A stretch of 64,000 nucleotides of DNA from contig NC_090295.1 of the NCBI RefSeq assembly GCF_037392515.1, forward strand, positions 17,827,501-17,891,500, read 5' to 3'. This stretch comes from Haliotis asinina. Taxonomy: Eukaryota; Mollusca; Gastropoda; Lepetellida; Haliotidae. Below, piece after piece: positions 26,201 through 40,500 of the stretch; the stretch's first letter is position 1; the number at the start of each line of letters is the position of its first letter. The notes beneath the pieces were generated by a model, which was not told where the DNA came from, made no database searches, and saw only the letters and a list, made by a program, of their open reading frames with translations. The translations under genes and the position numbers were made by a program.

Positions 26201-29200
26201 GTGTCATTTTTCCTTGACAGCATAGGATGATGCTCATGATATCGATCACTGGTTTGTCATATCTTTACTGGGCCCACTCTGCTGCTGAGAGTGGTGAAAA
26301 TAAGAAAAACATAATTACTAATGATCGTCTCTGAAAAAAACCCAAAGGGTTTGCCGTTGTGCCAAGAGAAAATTCACTCCTGCAGCTAAAGGATGTAACT
26401 CTTCATACATTCTGACCACTGAGCAATTTCAAAAAGAGTATGAAGTATTACGGAACTGTAGTTTAAGGTATGTGGAGTACTGACCATTTCAATTTAACCG
26501 GTCCATGGAATGTTTTCAGTATGTGGAGGTTCAGCCCAATGATGGGTTCGGGACCCTCCTTCCACTTGAGACTATTGAACTCCACGTCATCTTCAGCCCT
26601 CCCAAGGCCAGGGATTACAAGTTTGACCTCTGCTGTAAATCTCTTATAAACAGGTGAGATAAGTTATGGTTGGTTAATAGGAACACAGTTTCTAATGTTA
26701 ACTATGGAACAAAACTAAATTGTTTGGCTTCATTCAGTGCAGTTTATACTTTGAAAGGAAAGGAGGTTGATATTATGACAGCAAGCTTGGTTTCATCACA
26801 AACATTTTATGCAGGGAGTTCAAAATCCATTGTAAGGGAGTCGGGGTCCATCCTCCGCTGGAGTTGTCCCACCAAGTAATACACTTCGCTGCAACATCGC
26901 TGTATGATGTCTCCACTGCTTCACTCCATGTCATCAACTCTCACACCAGCAGCAATGAATTTACTCATCCTGTTCCAAGGATTGGCAAAGGTCAGTGTCA
27001 ATATGCCATAAGACACTGAGTGAGTGAGTGAGTGAGTGAGTGAGTGAGTGAGTGAGTGAGTGAGTGAGTGAGTGAGTGAGTGAGTGAGTGAGTGAGTGAG
27101 TGAGTGAGTGAGTGAGTGAGTGAGTGAGTGAGTGTTCAACTTTGTACCTATGTTGGGAATCAAACTTGGGAGGAGAAAATGAGCCACTTTAACCCCTTGG
27201 TTTACTTGGTATCTCATACTTACAGAAATCCTGGAAGAACTTGGGAGTTTAAGACTTTTTTTTGTCTTCCCCGTAGGGACGGGGCTGTAGCCATGTCATT
27301 GAAGCATTTGCTTGTCATGCAAATAATGCTGCTGACCCATACTTACTGTTGTTGTGTGTGAATTTACTTTTATGAATTTTTAGTAATATTCCAAAAATGT
27401 CACAGTGGTGGATACCAGAAATGGGCTTCACACATTGTACCCATGTGGGGAATCGAAACTTGGTCTTGGACTTGATGATCAAACACTAACCACTACCCCA
27501 CTGTCCTTGCTGTTTGGAGGGACATATAAGTGGACTAGGCATCTACCTATTGCAGTGTGCTAACACATCTACATCCTTAAGGTTTCGGTTTGTCGTTTAA
27601 CGTTGCACTCAGCAATATTCCAGCAATATGGTGGGGTCTGCAAATAACCTAGCCTGGACCAGACAATCCTGTATTCAACAGCATGATCGTTCAATCTATG
27701 CAACTGGGATACAATGACATGTGTGCGTCCTTTAGGTGTGGCCTGTGATCATGGTTGTGAATTCCTGATTTGTGGGATAGTGTTTGCAGATTTTTCAGTA
27801 CCTCTTAAAATGTTTATCACCAATGTAGTGAATGGTTGAAGACTGCATCACACAAAACAGAAATTGGGTTCAAAGTGGTGTCAGGCTCATTCACCTAGAT
27901 CATTTACTGTATATTACTGTGTGTAAGCCGACTCACTAACTTGACCACTAAAATCACCAGTTGGCAAATTCCATACTCGAGCACACAAGATTTCATATGT
28001 TTGTTGAGACGATATATCATTTTGTGTAATATCTTTATGTTGAAGGGGAGATTGCTCCAGTTGGGCCGACATCGTTCGAGTTTGTCCTTCCGGAAGACTG
28101 TCCACTGACCATCTCTCCAACTGTTGGTACCATTGAACCAGGAAAGGTCTGTAAATCTTTTGAAGAATGATGATAATTTTTATGGATATGTAGCTTCTTT
28201 TATTTTTTGAAAGGTGACATTTTGATGTAGATTCTAATGTCACAATGTCAAGCAAGTGGCCTCATCAAATTTTGATTTTAAGAATTTCCTGCCAAATATG
28301 CACAATATATAATACTTATGAAACAGTTGACGAAACCAGATTGATGATGTACCCAAGAGTCTCCTACATGTATGTTGTGCTTGGATACAAAGCCACTATT
28401 GAGCATGTCCAAGGGACACAACTTGGTACAGCAAATTGTGCCACCTTAGATGAATGTGCAAATAGAAAGAGAATGGGTTCCAGAGACCTATATTCATGGT
28501 TAGAACTTAACTTTTCAAAGCACAAGCAAAAGACTGCTTGTGACATTTTAAGCTATGAGCTAAATAAAATTTCAGTAACTTCTTTGATGGGCATTTTAAA
28601 AGTTGAGTTGATGAAGAATGATGACAATTTTTAAGGATAAGACCCATGAAGGTCACGGGGTAGAACAGGCCTACAGCAACCCATGCTTGCCATAACAGGT
28701 GACTGTACTTGTTGTAAGAGGTGACTAAGGGGATCGGGTGGTCAGGATCGATGCTTCAATGACATGGCTACAGCCCCGTCCCTATGGGGAAGACGAAAAA
28801 AAGTCTTAAACTCCCAAGTTCTTCCAGGATTTCTGTAATTATGAGATACCATCAAGTAAACCAAGGGGTTAAAGTGGCTCATTTTCTCCTCCCAGGTTTG
28901 ATTCCCAACATAGGTACAAAGTGTGAAACCCATTTATGTTGTCCCCATCATGATTTTGTTGAACTCACTCACTCACTCACTCACTCACTCACTCACTCAC
29001 TCACTCACTCACTCACTCACTCACTCACTCACTCACTCACTCACTCACTCACTCACTCACTCACTCACTCACTCACTCAGATCAAGTTATACCTGGAATA
29101 TTGTTGAGTGCAAAGAATAATACAAGTCTGAAAGGATACATTCAGGTTTCTGTCTGAAATGTTCTGTATTGTGACTCACTTGGTCCTATGTTGCCAATCG

Positions 29201-32200
29201 ACACTTCACGAAAATCCAAACACTTTTATTCATTTTTCACCTCTCTATGTCATTGGGGAGGGAAAATGGCTCTCTGCCTCTTTGACATAAACCATACTTG
29301 TCATCTTCTGTTTATGAACTGTTCCGTTACCTCTGCTCTGTTTGATGTCTTGTGATCCCGTTTGTGTTTTCATTCCAGAAATGTCGCATCCAGGTACGGT
29401 TTTCTCCCAAGCTGAAGGAGTGTGACATACGGAAGGAGGCGGTGCGGATGGCCACTCGAATTATGGAGGCCCAGGCAGACAAGGAGTACCGAGAGGCCTT
29501 GAAGAAGGAAAAGGAACAGCAGGAACAGGCACAGGTAACATGGAGGACTAAATATGTCCAGGAAGACAGAGTTGTGTCCCTTGGACGACTTGTGATGAAA
29601 CCAAACTATTTGTAATTCTAGTGGTGTACATGCATTTGGCAGGTGTCAGCAGCCTGTCTTTAACATTTTTGGTTGAATTTGACTGCTGCAACCACTGATG
29701 ATTTTCTAGTGACTTCAACAATTTTAGCATGATGTTCCTCTTCCAATTCTGAATTATTATATCACTTATCATTAAAAGGTCAGAGGGACATCCAATTTAG
29801 AGGAACAAAATGCACAAAATAACATAGGGTTTTGTCAAGTTCAATAAGAAAAGGTTTTGGTCAGGCTGAGTGAAAGATCAAGGTCATCGTTGACCTTTTT
29901 TGAAACATTTAATGATTGTTATGTCCTGAGGCAGGAGTCTGTTCAGTTACCTAACTTTTGTATACATGTTTCTCCAAATGACAGTGTCCAAGGTCAAGGT
30001 CACCACTGAGCAGTGTTCACAACAGGTTTTGCAAGAGTGCATGCAGAAATGAAATTTTACATATGTAGTTCAAATATATATTGAATATGGCAAAGTGATT
30101 ATTGATATTAGAAGTATGCAGTGGACTTTGGGAATGATTTTGGCACATGCAGTCAGCAAGTTAAAGGTCAAGGTCACAAAACAGAAAATCTCACTCTAAA
30201 GCCGATTTCCCAGAAAATCTTGTTGCATGTAAATATGTTTATTCCTCTTTAGAAGGCTGCAGCTGCAGTTAAGAAACCAGCCAAGGGGAAGGTCTCCCCA
30301 AAACCTGCAGGGAAGGGCAAAGGCCAGTCTCCGCAGGCACCAGGAGCAGGGTCTTCAGTTGCCAAACCTCAAACTGTTACACCACCAGATCCAGACTCTA
30401 TCAGCAAAGAGTGAGTAGTTGTGTCAAGGCTGAGGCTCAACGACTGAGGCCATTTGGAGTAGATGCAAGTAAACACTGGATGAGAAGTACAAAATATTTG
30501 ATATCCACAAGTCAAAGTAAAAGTAAAAAACTGAAACAGAAAAATGTTTGTCACATACACTGACTTCTTAATTTTCTCATCATGTTTGTCCTCTTTGAAA
30601 ACATATTTTCATTCTGTTTTTCACATGTTCAAACCAGTGGTATTCCAATTATTTTAAATAATCAAAGATTGGTCACAGCCACCAAATGACCAAATAATCG
30701 ATCACATTTTCTCACAATCGAACACAGATGATTTTGTGTGGTAGTCTTTCAAACACTTGATGATGGAACATATCTTAGAAATCGTCAGAGCCTGAAAATG
30801 TGTTTAATTGTTAGAAAACTCATTTCACTAAGGGATAAGTCATGACTGGATATTTCTCGAAGACCCCAGAAGGAACATGTTCATGATGTAATACTCATCA
30901 CTTTAAAGCAGCAAGTTGCACCCTGTTGTACTTAACTGCAAGAGCAACATGAATAGGAAAACCTCAAAAATGACACTAACCAATTTTTACAATGATTATC
31001 GGTTGGAATGGACCAATCATCTATTGTGAGATTTTAACCAATTCTCAACTCTTGTTCAAGCACCCACAGAGTCATCAAGATACTCTTTTTCATTTAGTCT
31101 TCTAATGTGAGGCAAATTTGAATGAAATGCTAACAATTTCTATTTCGTTGGAAGGTTTGGCTGTGACATTTATAAAACTTGAAACACTATTGTGAGATCA
31201 AGTTGGACCAGATATACATGCCTAATAGCTGGTATCCATTGCTTATTTGATGTTCCACACTGAGCATTATTCTAGCTACTTGTTGGCAGTTCGTACTTAA
31301 TTAGCTTCTCTGCATGTATGTCCAGCTCTGCAGCTTATGCTGCTGCTATAGGATCTCTACTGCGGCAATACAAGGGAGGCTTCAAGACTTACACTGTGCC
31401 ATGCTACGTGGCCTCAGGGACATGCGGCAATCCACGAGAGCTGCCCTACAGGTAGAGTATACTTCAAAGCAGTGAATGACACAGCCCATGCTTGCTATAG
31501 GCACCTCATATAGCAGAACATGAAGTCATCCTGCATCTTGTCATCTTACCTCTTTGGTCATGAGGACAAGCCGTTTGACTTTTGATCAAGTTCATGGTTT
31601 GAATCCAAGCTACCATGCACATGTCAGAAAATGTTGCTTTCCATAATGACCTTGTTTTGTAATATGACTCAGCAGATCAGTAGTGTGTGGTCAGCAGTAC
31701 TGTTACTGACACAAAGTCAGTAACATACAACAATAAACGAGCATATCTGGTGTCATATCTCGAGTTTGCATCACATATTGTATTCCTTTGATATGGTCAA
31801 ACCTGACTTGCTGTTGAATGGAGTGATAGTGCCTTTAAACGGGATGGTACTTTGGTAAAAAAGTCTGAGGTGAAAGATATTTGAATAATTAGTTTGTACA
31901 TGTACCTATAACAAGTAAACTGTTAGTTGAAGCTGATTTTCTCCATTCTCTGACACAGTATCCACAACACTCTGTACCTAGAGGTGCACTGCCCAGTGGT
32001 CAAGCCACCCATCGTGGTCATCTCTGACAATGGCAAGACCACACTGGACTTTGGTGAAGTGTCTATCGGTCAACATACAACCAAGTCGGTCACAATACAG
32101 AACATTTCAGACAGAAACCTGGAAGTATCCTTTCTGACTTGTATTACTGTTTGTACTCAGCAATATTCAAGCTGAAAGTCATGACCTGTAGAACTGAAAT

Positions 32201-34427
32201 CTGGGTGAGTAAGTGGGATGGCTTTACATCGCTTTTGGCAATATTCCAGCAATATCTTGGTAGGGGACACCAGAAATGGGCTTCACTCTTTGTACCCGTG
32301 AGGAGAATAAAACTTAGGTCTTCAGACTGATGAGTGGACCACTGGTCTACTCCACTGCCCAACTTAATTTGGACAAGATAATTCTTGGCAACATAAATGA
32401 TAATGAGACCAGATATCTAGATCCACACAGTGTTTTCATAGCACTTTACGACATAGACTATAGACCCTCATAACATTTGAATGTTTGAAGCATGTTTTGT
32501 AGGTGATCTTGAAACTGTTTATTTTGCTGAATGCGACATGTCATGAGACCAGAGAATATTGGAAAGAATGGTGTCCAGACATTTTGAATTTCCATCTTTT
32601 TGGTTGCATCAGTTGGTGTAGACTGCATAGACAATGATCCTTTACACGACCTAGCTTCAAGCGTCACTGCTGGACACAACAGGACCATTCCAGAACCTGA
32701 ACGCTCTCCGGATGCTGACGCCAGGGGCCACACACACAGCTGTTATATCCTTTACTCCAACAGCAGGCAGAGTGGTCAGTGTGATGTAATTTATTCATGT
32801 CATTATGGACACATCCACAGTCTAGTTTTCTGACTGTTGGTTGATTCTCATTACCCTGCACAACCCAAGCTGCCTGTTAGGTGCTAGAAGGTTATAGTTA
32901 CCTGACTTATTCCACCGGGTACCCATTTTCTGCTGGGTGAACAGAGCTAATTTTGAACAAGCTCACTTGTCTAAGATGAGACCACATGTATCACATGTGC
33001 TTCGTTGTGAGGCAGGACTGAAGTCCTAGAAACTCTCAGGAGTCAAGCTGCCAAACACGGTCACCAATTCAAGGACTGTCCGATTTCGTAACCTGAGCTG
33101 TGTTCACAGGACCACATGGCACCGTCTGGTTAAGTCACACCAGAGACCATATAATATCTATTATATGGTCTCTGGTCACACCTAAACAAGAGGTGATACT
33201 TGTTGTTATTCTGCCTGACTCATCTTGCTGCATTGGTTGTTTGGGTGATGTAAATATATGACACAGTGGCACAGTATCTCAGCAGGCCTCAAGTACACAG
33301 CTACATACACTCATGTACATACATGCATGTGCTGTATAAGTGCAATATAAGTGCAGTAATTTTGAGTATGAAGCTGAACCCCAATTCATGTCATCTCAAC
33401 TGTTGTTTTTCAGGTCATGACTTGTAAGAGCCTAGTTTCAGTTAAAGTGTTTTTTGGCATGAAAAGAAGAAAAAACACTTTCTAACTTTCAATGTGTAGT
33501 ATATCAGTACATCTGGAGATGCAATTGCTGACACTGCATTTTCTTATGTGCAGGTCACATATCTTTTCAGAAAGTACAGCTTTGTAGAGTCATACAGACA
33601 GTTTATTTTGATTGGCTCTTCAATGTAGAACCACAACACTTAACACCGGTAATTGCAGCATTTTGTACTCAAGATATTTCTGTTTTCCAGTTCCATGAAG
33701 TTTTTGAGATACATAGTCCTACAGCAACCTTGTACCTGACACTGACTGGGCGGGGTGTCAGTCCCATCGTCAACCTGTCCATTGACTCACAGTTGTTTGA
33801 TATGGGCTCTGTACTGTCTGGGGAGTATGTGGAGAAGCCTTTTAAGGTGGGTACTTTGAAGGTACTTTCTGTGTGCAACAGAGGGACTGGATGGATTGGG
33901 ATCTCAACACCATGTGGAGATGTATCTCCATGGAATAACATTAGTTAGGACTGGTATAAGTGCACAACCGCCTACCCAAACACACACATCTCTCTCTCTC
34001 ACACACACACACACATACATCACATCACACCACATACAACCACACCACGCCACGCCACGCCACGCCACGCCACGCCACGCCACGCCACGCCACGCCACGC
34101 CACGCCACGCCACACCACACACCCATCCACCAACCGACATACAAACACACCTCACCACACCCAACACCATACCACTCCACACCAACACCACACGACACAC
34201 CCATAACGTATAAGCGTCATTTAAATGCAGAAATGTTGAATATAATCCTTTAGCTCCATTTCACCTCAAACAATGCATGTTCCTCTTTTCAGATCCACAA
34301 CACATCCTCCTTGTCCATTGACTATGTGATTAAGATGGACAGTCTCTCCCTCCTCCGGCATGCGAAGAGTCAGCAGGTACCCTGCTTTGTAGACAAGGAC
34401 AAATCTAGAAAAGTATTTGTTGGTAAG

Positions 34428-34502
<75 letters not shown>

Positions 34503-37500
34503 CCCCTCCTTTGTCATCAAAGCCCACATGAAGGTCCGGGTTAGCATATTGGCCTTCAGTAACCCATGGTTGTTGTAAGAGGTGACAAAGAGGATCGGGT
34601 GGTCAGACTCGCTTACTTGGTTCACACATCATTGGTTCCCACTTATGCATGTTGATGCTCATGCTGTTGATCACTGGACTGTGAAGACTCAGTTGTTTAC
34701 AGACTGCAGCCATATAGGTGGAATATTGCTGAGTGTGGTGCCAAACTAAACTAGAGAGAGGATATTTGGCTTTGTTTGTGAAACAACATTTTTACCTCAT
34801 TGAGTGACATCTAAAGATGAGGATATATACTTGACATTAATGTGAACGATGGATTATGTACTGTGTAATGCTTAGGTCAATTCAGCATCCCAGCAGCCTT
34901 CTAATTTCATCATAATTGCACAATTCTCTTATCTTCCTTTTCAGGAACTCAGAATAATAATGGTCAAAACGTGTTTGACCTGGTTCCATCAGAAGGCACA
35001 ATAGAAGCCGGTAGGTACAGACTGCTCTGACAATGGTAATTAATCCATGTTGTCATTGCTGCTTAACACTGCCAAACCTGTGAAGCTGTAACACAGATGT
35101 TTTAGATACTCATAGTATTGATAGAATACGGATTGTTCTGCTAACTTTTTAGCCGAAAGAAGTGCAGACATTTTGAAGTTAATAATGGCAGAACCTGACA
35201 ACATCATGCCCAGGTTGTCAGATTGTCTGAGATGAGGATACCAGACTGGCCCACTCAGCCCCATGACATGTCCCAGTGGGATGTTACTGGGTGCATTTGG
35301 TACATGTGAAATACACAGCATCTGCCAGCATGGCTTGGTTTGGGATAGTTCTTCAGGGATTGATGATAGCCAGTTCCAAGGGCAACATGTGTAAGTTAGT
35401 CACCAGAATGCCATCAATGGAAAACACACTGGATATTGATGTTTTACAGATATTTATTGTCATGACACCCTCACCATCATTACATCAGTTCCCATGTTTT
35501 GTGTCTGTGGTATATGGACTTTTGTGTCTGTGGTATATGGACTTTTGTGTCTGTGGTATATGGACTTTTGTGTCTGTGGTATATGGACTTTTGTGTGTGT
35601 GGTATATGGACTTAGAAATATCATGCAGCTTCTTCATGTGTTGAATGTGATGACAGGTGCTTCCAAAGAAATCCTGGTCACCTTTGCTCCTGACCATGCC
35701 AGTGACCACTACTCCGATGGTGTTCGAATAGAACTCTTCAATCAAGTAAGTCAGAGAAAGATGCTGCAGTATGTTAGATAGCACCAAAGAACATAAAACA
35801 TGAGCAGGAAAACACTGACTAACAAGGAACTTTGATTTCAGTGAATTTATTGTGAAACTGATAGAGAGACTGATAGAGAAATATGTTACACTATGAGAAA
35901 GAGATTTACTAAATATCTTGGTACTCAGAAGTTGTGTATATTACAAGATGAAACTACTGAGTTTGTGTCAAAACTGTTGCATCAGTGGGTCATAACGATA
36001 GAGTCATCTTTATCCTTGACAGTTGGTGTCAGCTTTTTTTGCATGGCTAAAAGTCAGATTCCATGGAATGTTATGATGTTACATTAGCTGCCATGTTCCT
36101 CAGTAAACGTTTTTTAATCAAACAAAGCAAGAAGCAAAGACAGAGACATGTTAGGACTATTTGCATTCCTCCAGTTTTTCAGACACGTTAATTGTTAAAT
36201 GTGCATACCATTTTTTCAAAATTCTGGATCTGCCACCAAGAGACACTCATTTGTACAGAAAGTAAACATAGTGATACTCAAAAGGCCTCCAGTTTAAGTA
36301 ATACCTTCTATTTGCGAACACATGAAATATGCATCAATATCAATATCAGATTATACAGGGTTCCCGTTTCACTGTGTTTGCACTCCCTATGTTAATTTGA
36401 GGAGTTATGAATGGTATAAGGAATTTTAGGGAATCTTGGGCCAAAATCATTTTACCGACATTGCTTTACTATTAGGGCTCTGCGAAAAGGAACAAAATGC
36501 TTTTTTGATCATCTTTTTATATCATAACCCAGTTATATTTTGTTAGGGGATTTGAATCACTGTTCAGGTAGGGGATGGCTGTATTGCCTCGCAAAGACTT
36601 GCTCATTTAGTTCCTGCCTTGAAATATTAGTGATTGATGGGTAAAATAACATTCATTCTTTCAAACTGTCTGCGATTTCATTTCAGGAGGAGAGTCACTT
36701 TTTCCAGTTAAGCGGTGTATCCAAAGATCATATCATGTACCTTGAGGGTGGAGAGGAGCTAACTCCGGATGTTGAGTCTCTATCATTTGTTCCAGTTCCC
36801 ACAGAGGAGGATACGGAGGGTATATGTCATCTTTATTTGTGATTATATTCACTGAATTAGTAAATCAGTACTTGTGATTGTTGTTGAACTCTATTTCTTG
36901 ACAGACACAGGATCGTGCTCCTTAATTCCTTGATATAGACCACACATTTTATCACATGAATGCAAACTGCTGTGAAAAGTCTCATCACGTGGACAGCTAT
37001 TTTAAACTTTGAAGAGTGCAAGAAATTGAAATTGCATACTTACACAACCTGTTTTCACACATTTTGTGGAGTTGGTATCAACTTAAGGCAAATGTAGGTT
37101 CCCAAGATTTGAACATTTTCAACTGGTTGCTTTCATATGTCAAGTTAAAAATGAAGACAAGAAGAATTTGAACCACCATTACATGCAAGATGATTAAAAA
37201 TTGTGCAGTGTTTCATCATGTATTGTTTCCAAACAGTATGTTATCTGATAATCCCACACCTCTGTGTTGTCTTGCAGAAGTGAAACCATCCATCAAGCCT
37301 CTGCTTGTCACATTATCCAGCGTTGCCAAGGATGACGAGTACATGGTAGCCACCAGGGACATATATGTTGGCTGTGTCAGGACGATGGCAGTCAGTCAGA
37401 AAAAGGTAAGGTCGGCCTCCAGGTTCAAGGCTCATTGCTGCAGGCTCCAGGCTCTGGGCTCTGGGCTCTGGGCTCTGGGCTCTGGGCTCTGAACTCTAGT

Positions 37501-40500
37501 CTCTGGGCTACATTCAGAGTTATTCTGAACAGATTATGAGCCTCAGGCTCCCCCATTCTCTCAGTTGCAAGGTTGATTGCTGTGAACACCTTTCCCTTTT
37601 TCCCCCATACACTAGAACCTGTGTTTGTTTTTCCAATTTGATCCCGATGTGTTCTGAAAAAAGTCCTGGATGTCTGTAGACTGTTGCTTGTCGTCAGTGA
37701 TTCCTTGATCTTGATGCCTCTTAAAGTGAATAATCTAATCTCAGAGGTATATTTTGCACATGATTATTCCATGATGTATTTCTCAATAAATTTTAAAATG
37801 AACATGAAGCTAATGTTTACTGTTACATAGCCATTTGTGTTCAAGCAGTTGTTGAAACCATTCTAAGGTGTCATAAATGTTTCTTTTGCAAACAAATATT
37901 TTTCATTAATATGAGGTATGAGTCACTCACTTTGTATTTTTTGAAGAAGCTGATGTGATTATTTAGGAGATAAACCTCATGTGTTGTCCAATTTCTGGAT
38001 CTTATTGAGCGTTTGAAGCATGGGAATTCATTTGGAACTGACAGTGTCAGTCAGAAGTTTCAAATGAAATGTAATCTTGCTTCAAATGCTCAATAACACC
38101 CAGAAATTAGCAACACATGATGTTTATTGACAATTGTAAACACAAAATAAACCAAAAGTCCCGCATGGGTTTTACTGTCTGAACTCATTTACATCGAATA
38201 CGGGTACAGCAGTGAAGTGTAATCACCTGGCCATTTCAGCTGGTTCCCATGGCAGCATCTGTGACTGCTCATTTATGACGTTATTCCAGCTTTATGTCAC
38301 AATATGTTGAAATCATTCAGTCATGTTTTTCAACCAGTCAGATTACAGAACACAGTGAATTTTGGTGTACAATTATTAACAAATTTGCTTACTGATAAGC
38401 ATAAATAAATAAGTTTAAATTTTTGATGTAATCATTCTGGCATCCTTATGTTTGAATTATTAACACACCAGCATACTAATAAGTTTGACGTCTTGCATAC
38501 TTGCCAACACCTGAAAAGATTTGGAATTAGAAACACACCCATCATTGAGTGAGTATGAGAGTGAGCAGCCTGGGATAGTTATTCAAATGGCTCATAGTGT
38601 TTGTTTGTGAGTGTGCATGCATGTATGTGTGTCTGTGTGTAAGGTAATACTGCAGTCCACCTTTGACCTCTGACCCACCTGAACCCCTTACATTAAACTT
38701 AAAAGCCATATTACCATGCAACATGTTTGGATTGTAAATACTAGAAGTTGGCAAGTTTGGAAGAAATGTCAATGAGTTTTTAAATTTCTAACACATTGCA
38801 CATCAGCACGTTTCATTAAGTAGGGTTGTCGACTTTGTAGTAAATCAAAGGCATGCAGGTTGGAAGTTTACTTATTTCCATTGTAGAAAGTTGACCATAT
38901 GGCAAGGTGCTAACTCATGTCTGCCTTTGTCATGACAATGTTTCAGGTATCTGGTGTCAGGCAAGTTATTAATTAGCACAATAACTCTACTTTACTGATA
39001 TTTCTTTTGGATTTCTGGGAGAGCGTTTGTCCGCTTCACAAAACCACTGAACAAAATACTTCTTCAACTTTTTTGCTATCATCACTCTTTGATAAGGACA
39101 CAACTTCATGTTAGAGTCAGTACAATGGTACGAAATATTCTCCCTTAGTAGGGATTTCCTTTGAATACGGAAAGGATTTTGTTTAAGATAGGGTTTTAAT
39201 TGTAAGATTAGTTTGTGAGATGTAAAAAGTTATCTTTTTTCCCCAAAAGATTACATATTTTGGAAAGAATAGCATATGCCTAGATGACACCTGTCATAGT
39301 TTAGTATTATATCATAGTACAACTACTTATTTGCAGTAGTTAATGAAGTATTTAATTTTTATGAGACAAAAGGGCAAAGGATGCCTTTCTTTTGTGACCC
39401 TGTATTTCTTGAACTTTCCTTTATGGCTGAGACCCATGTCTTGAATACTGCAGCGTCTTAAAAACAAAAACAAAACAAAATAAATGATGATGCCTAATGC
39501 TATTTTATGCCATATTGATTATATATTTATAATACATGAATTTATCACAGTTTGTAATGCTCTTATAGACAGATATCGTCACAACTGAAATCTCAATAAA
39601 TTTAGAATTGATGTTGAATCAGACCAATTAACTGAGTTTGGTTAATAACAGTTAGTTGAACAGTTTTTAATTACTGAATAAATAACCATTTAGAGATCTT
39701 CTGTGAACTATATCTGTCTATCTGATCACACTGATGCATGAATACTGATGTTTTTGCTCTTTATTACTGCAGGGGTTAAAGAATTGTAAGTCGTTGATGT
39801 CTTTAAAACTTTACAAGAAGTTCCATTGGTGTATAAAACATGAAACAAACTTTGTCAGCAAAAAATTTGTCATGCTAATGTATGTTACAACTGAAAATTG
39901 AATGCACATTTTATGATATTTTGATTCAGTACAGTTGTGCAGCATTGTCATTGAACTCAGTGATCTTGGCAAGGGAAGTTGTTTTCAAACAGTCAGCGAC
40001 TTTCAATGATTTTTAACCCCTGATTTGTGATGAATGTTTTGCCTTATATTAATGTGTGCCAACCATGATTGTCTCCCCTCACCTAACGCTTCAACCAACA
40101 TCTGATTGCATGGCGTGCGCTCATCCCAATGTATTGTGTTATTTCTCCGCCATCTTCGGCATCCAGGAAGGAAAGAAGGTAGGTAGGGGATATAACTCTG
40201 CAAGACATGCACTTAACCCACTAAAAAAAGCACATTTAGCCAGCACACTTACATGCATGACTGTACATCAGCAAGTATCCCTGACACAGCACATTTTCCT
40301 GTTTCAGGTCCATGTTTCAATAGTATGTACACTACATTGTTCCAATATTTCAGTTTTCCATCTTATGAAAGCTATTAAGGGACTGTTCATAATTTTTGGC
40401 TTGAAGGAGGATGATGCTTTTAAGGGGGTTGGGGGCAGCCATTTTGTTCTGACTAAGGGAAGGGCATGTCATCACATCTATCAGTGTGTGTTGGGGGGAA

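Noticed and set aside
26921..29120. Open stretches rich in Thr-His-Ser-Leu on both strands
   Set aside because: These are translations of the TGAG/CTCA microsatellites.
32606..32654. TTGCATCAG as the acceptor of CFAP74 exon 33
   Set aside because: The required phase gives an immediate stop (TTG GTG TAG). The CCTAG acceptor at 32654 restores the domain sequence.
33896..34253. Open stretches over the CCACG repeat on both strands
   Set aside because: Low-complexity pentamer repeat inside CFAP74 intron 34; no stops by composition.
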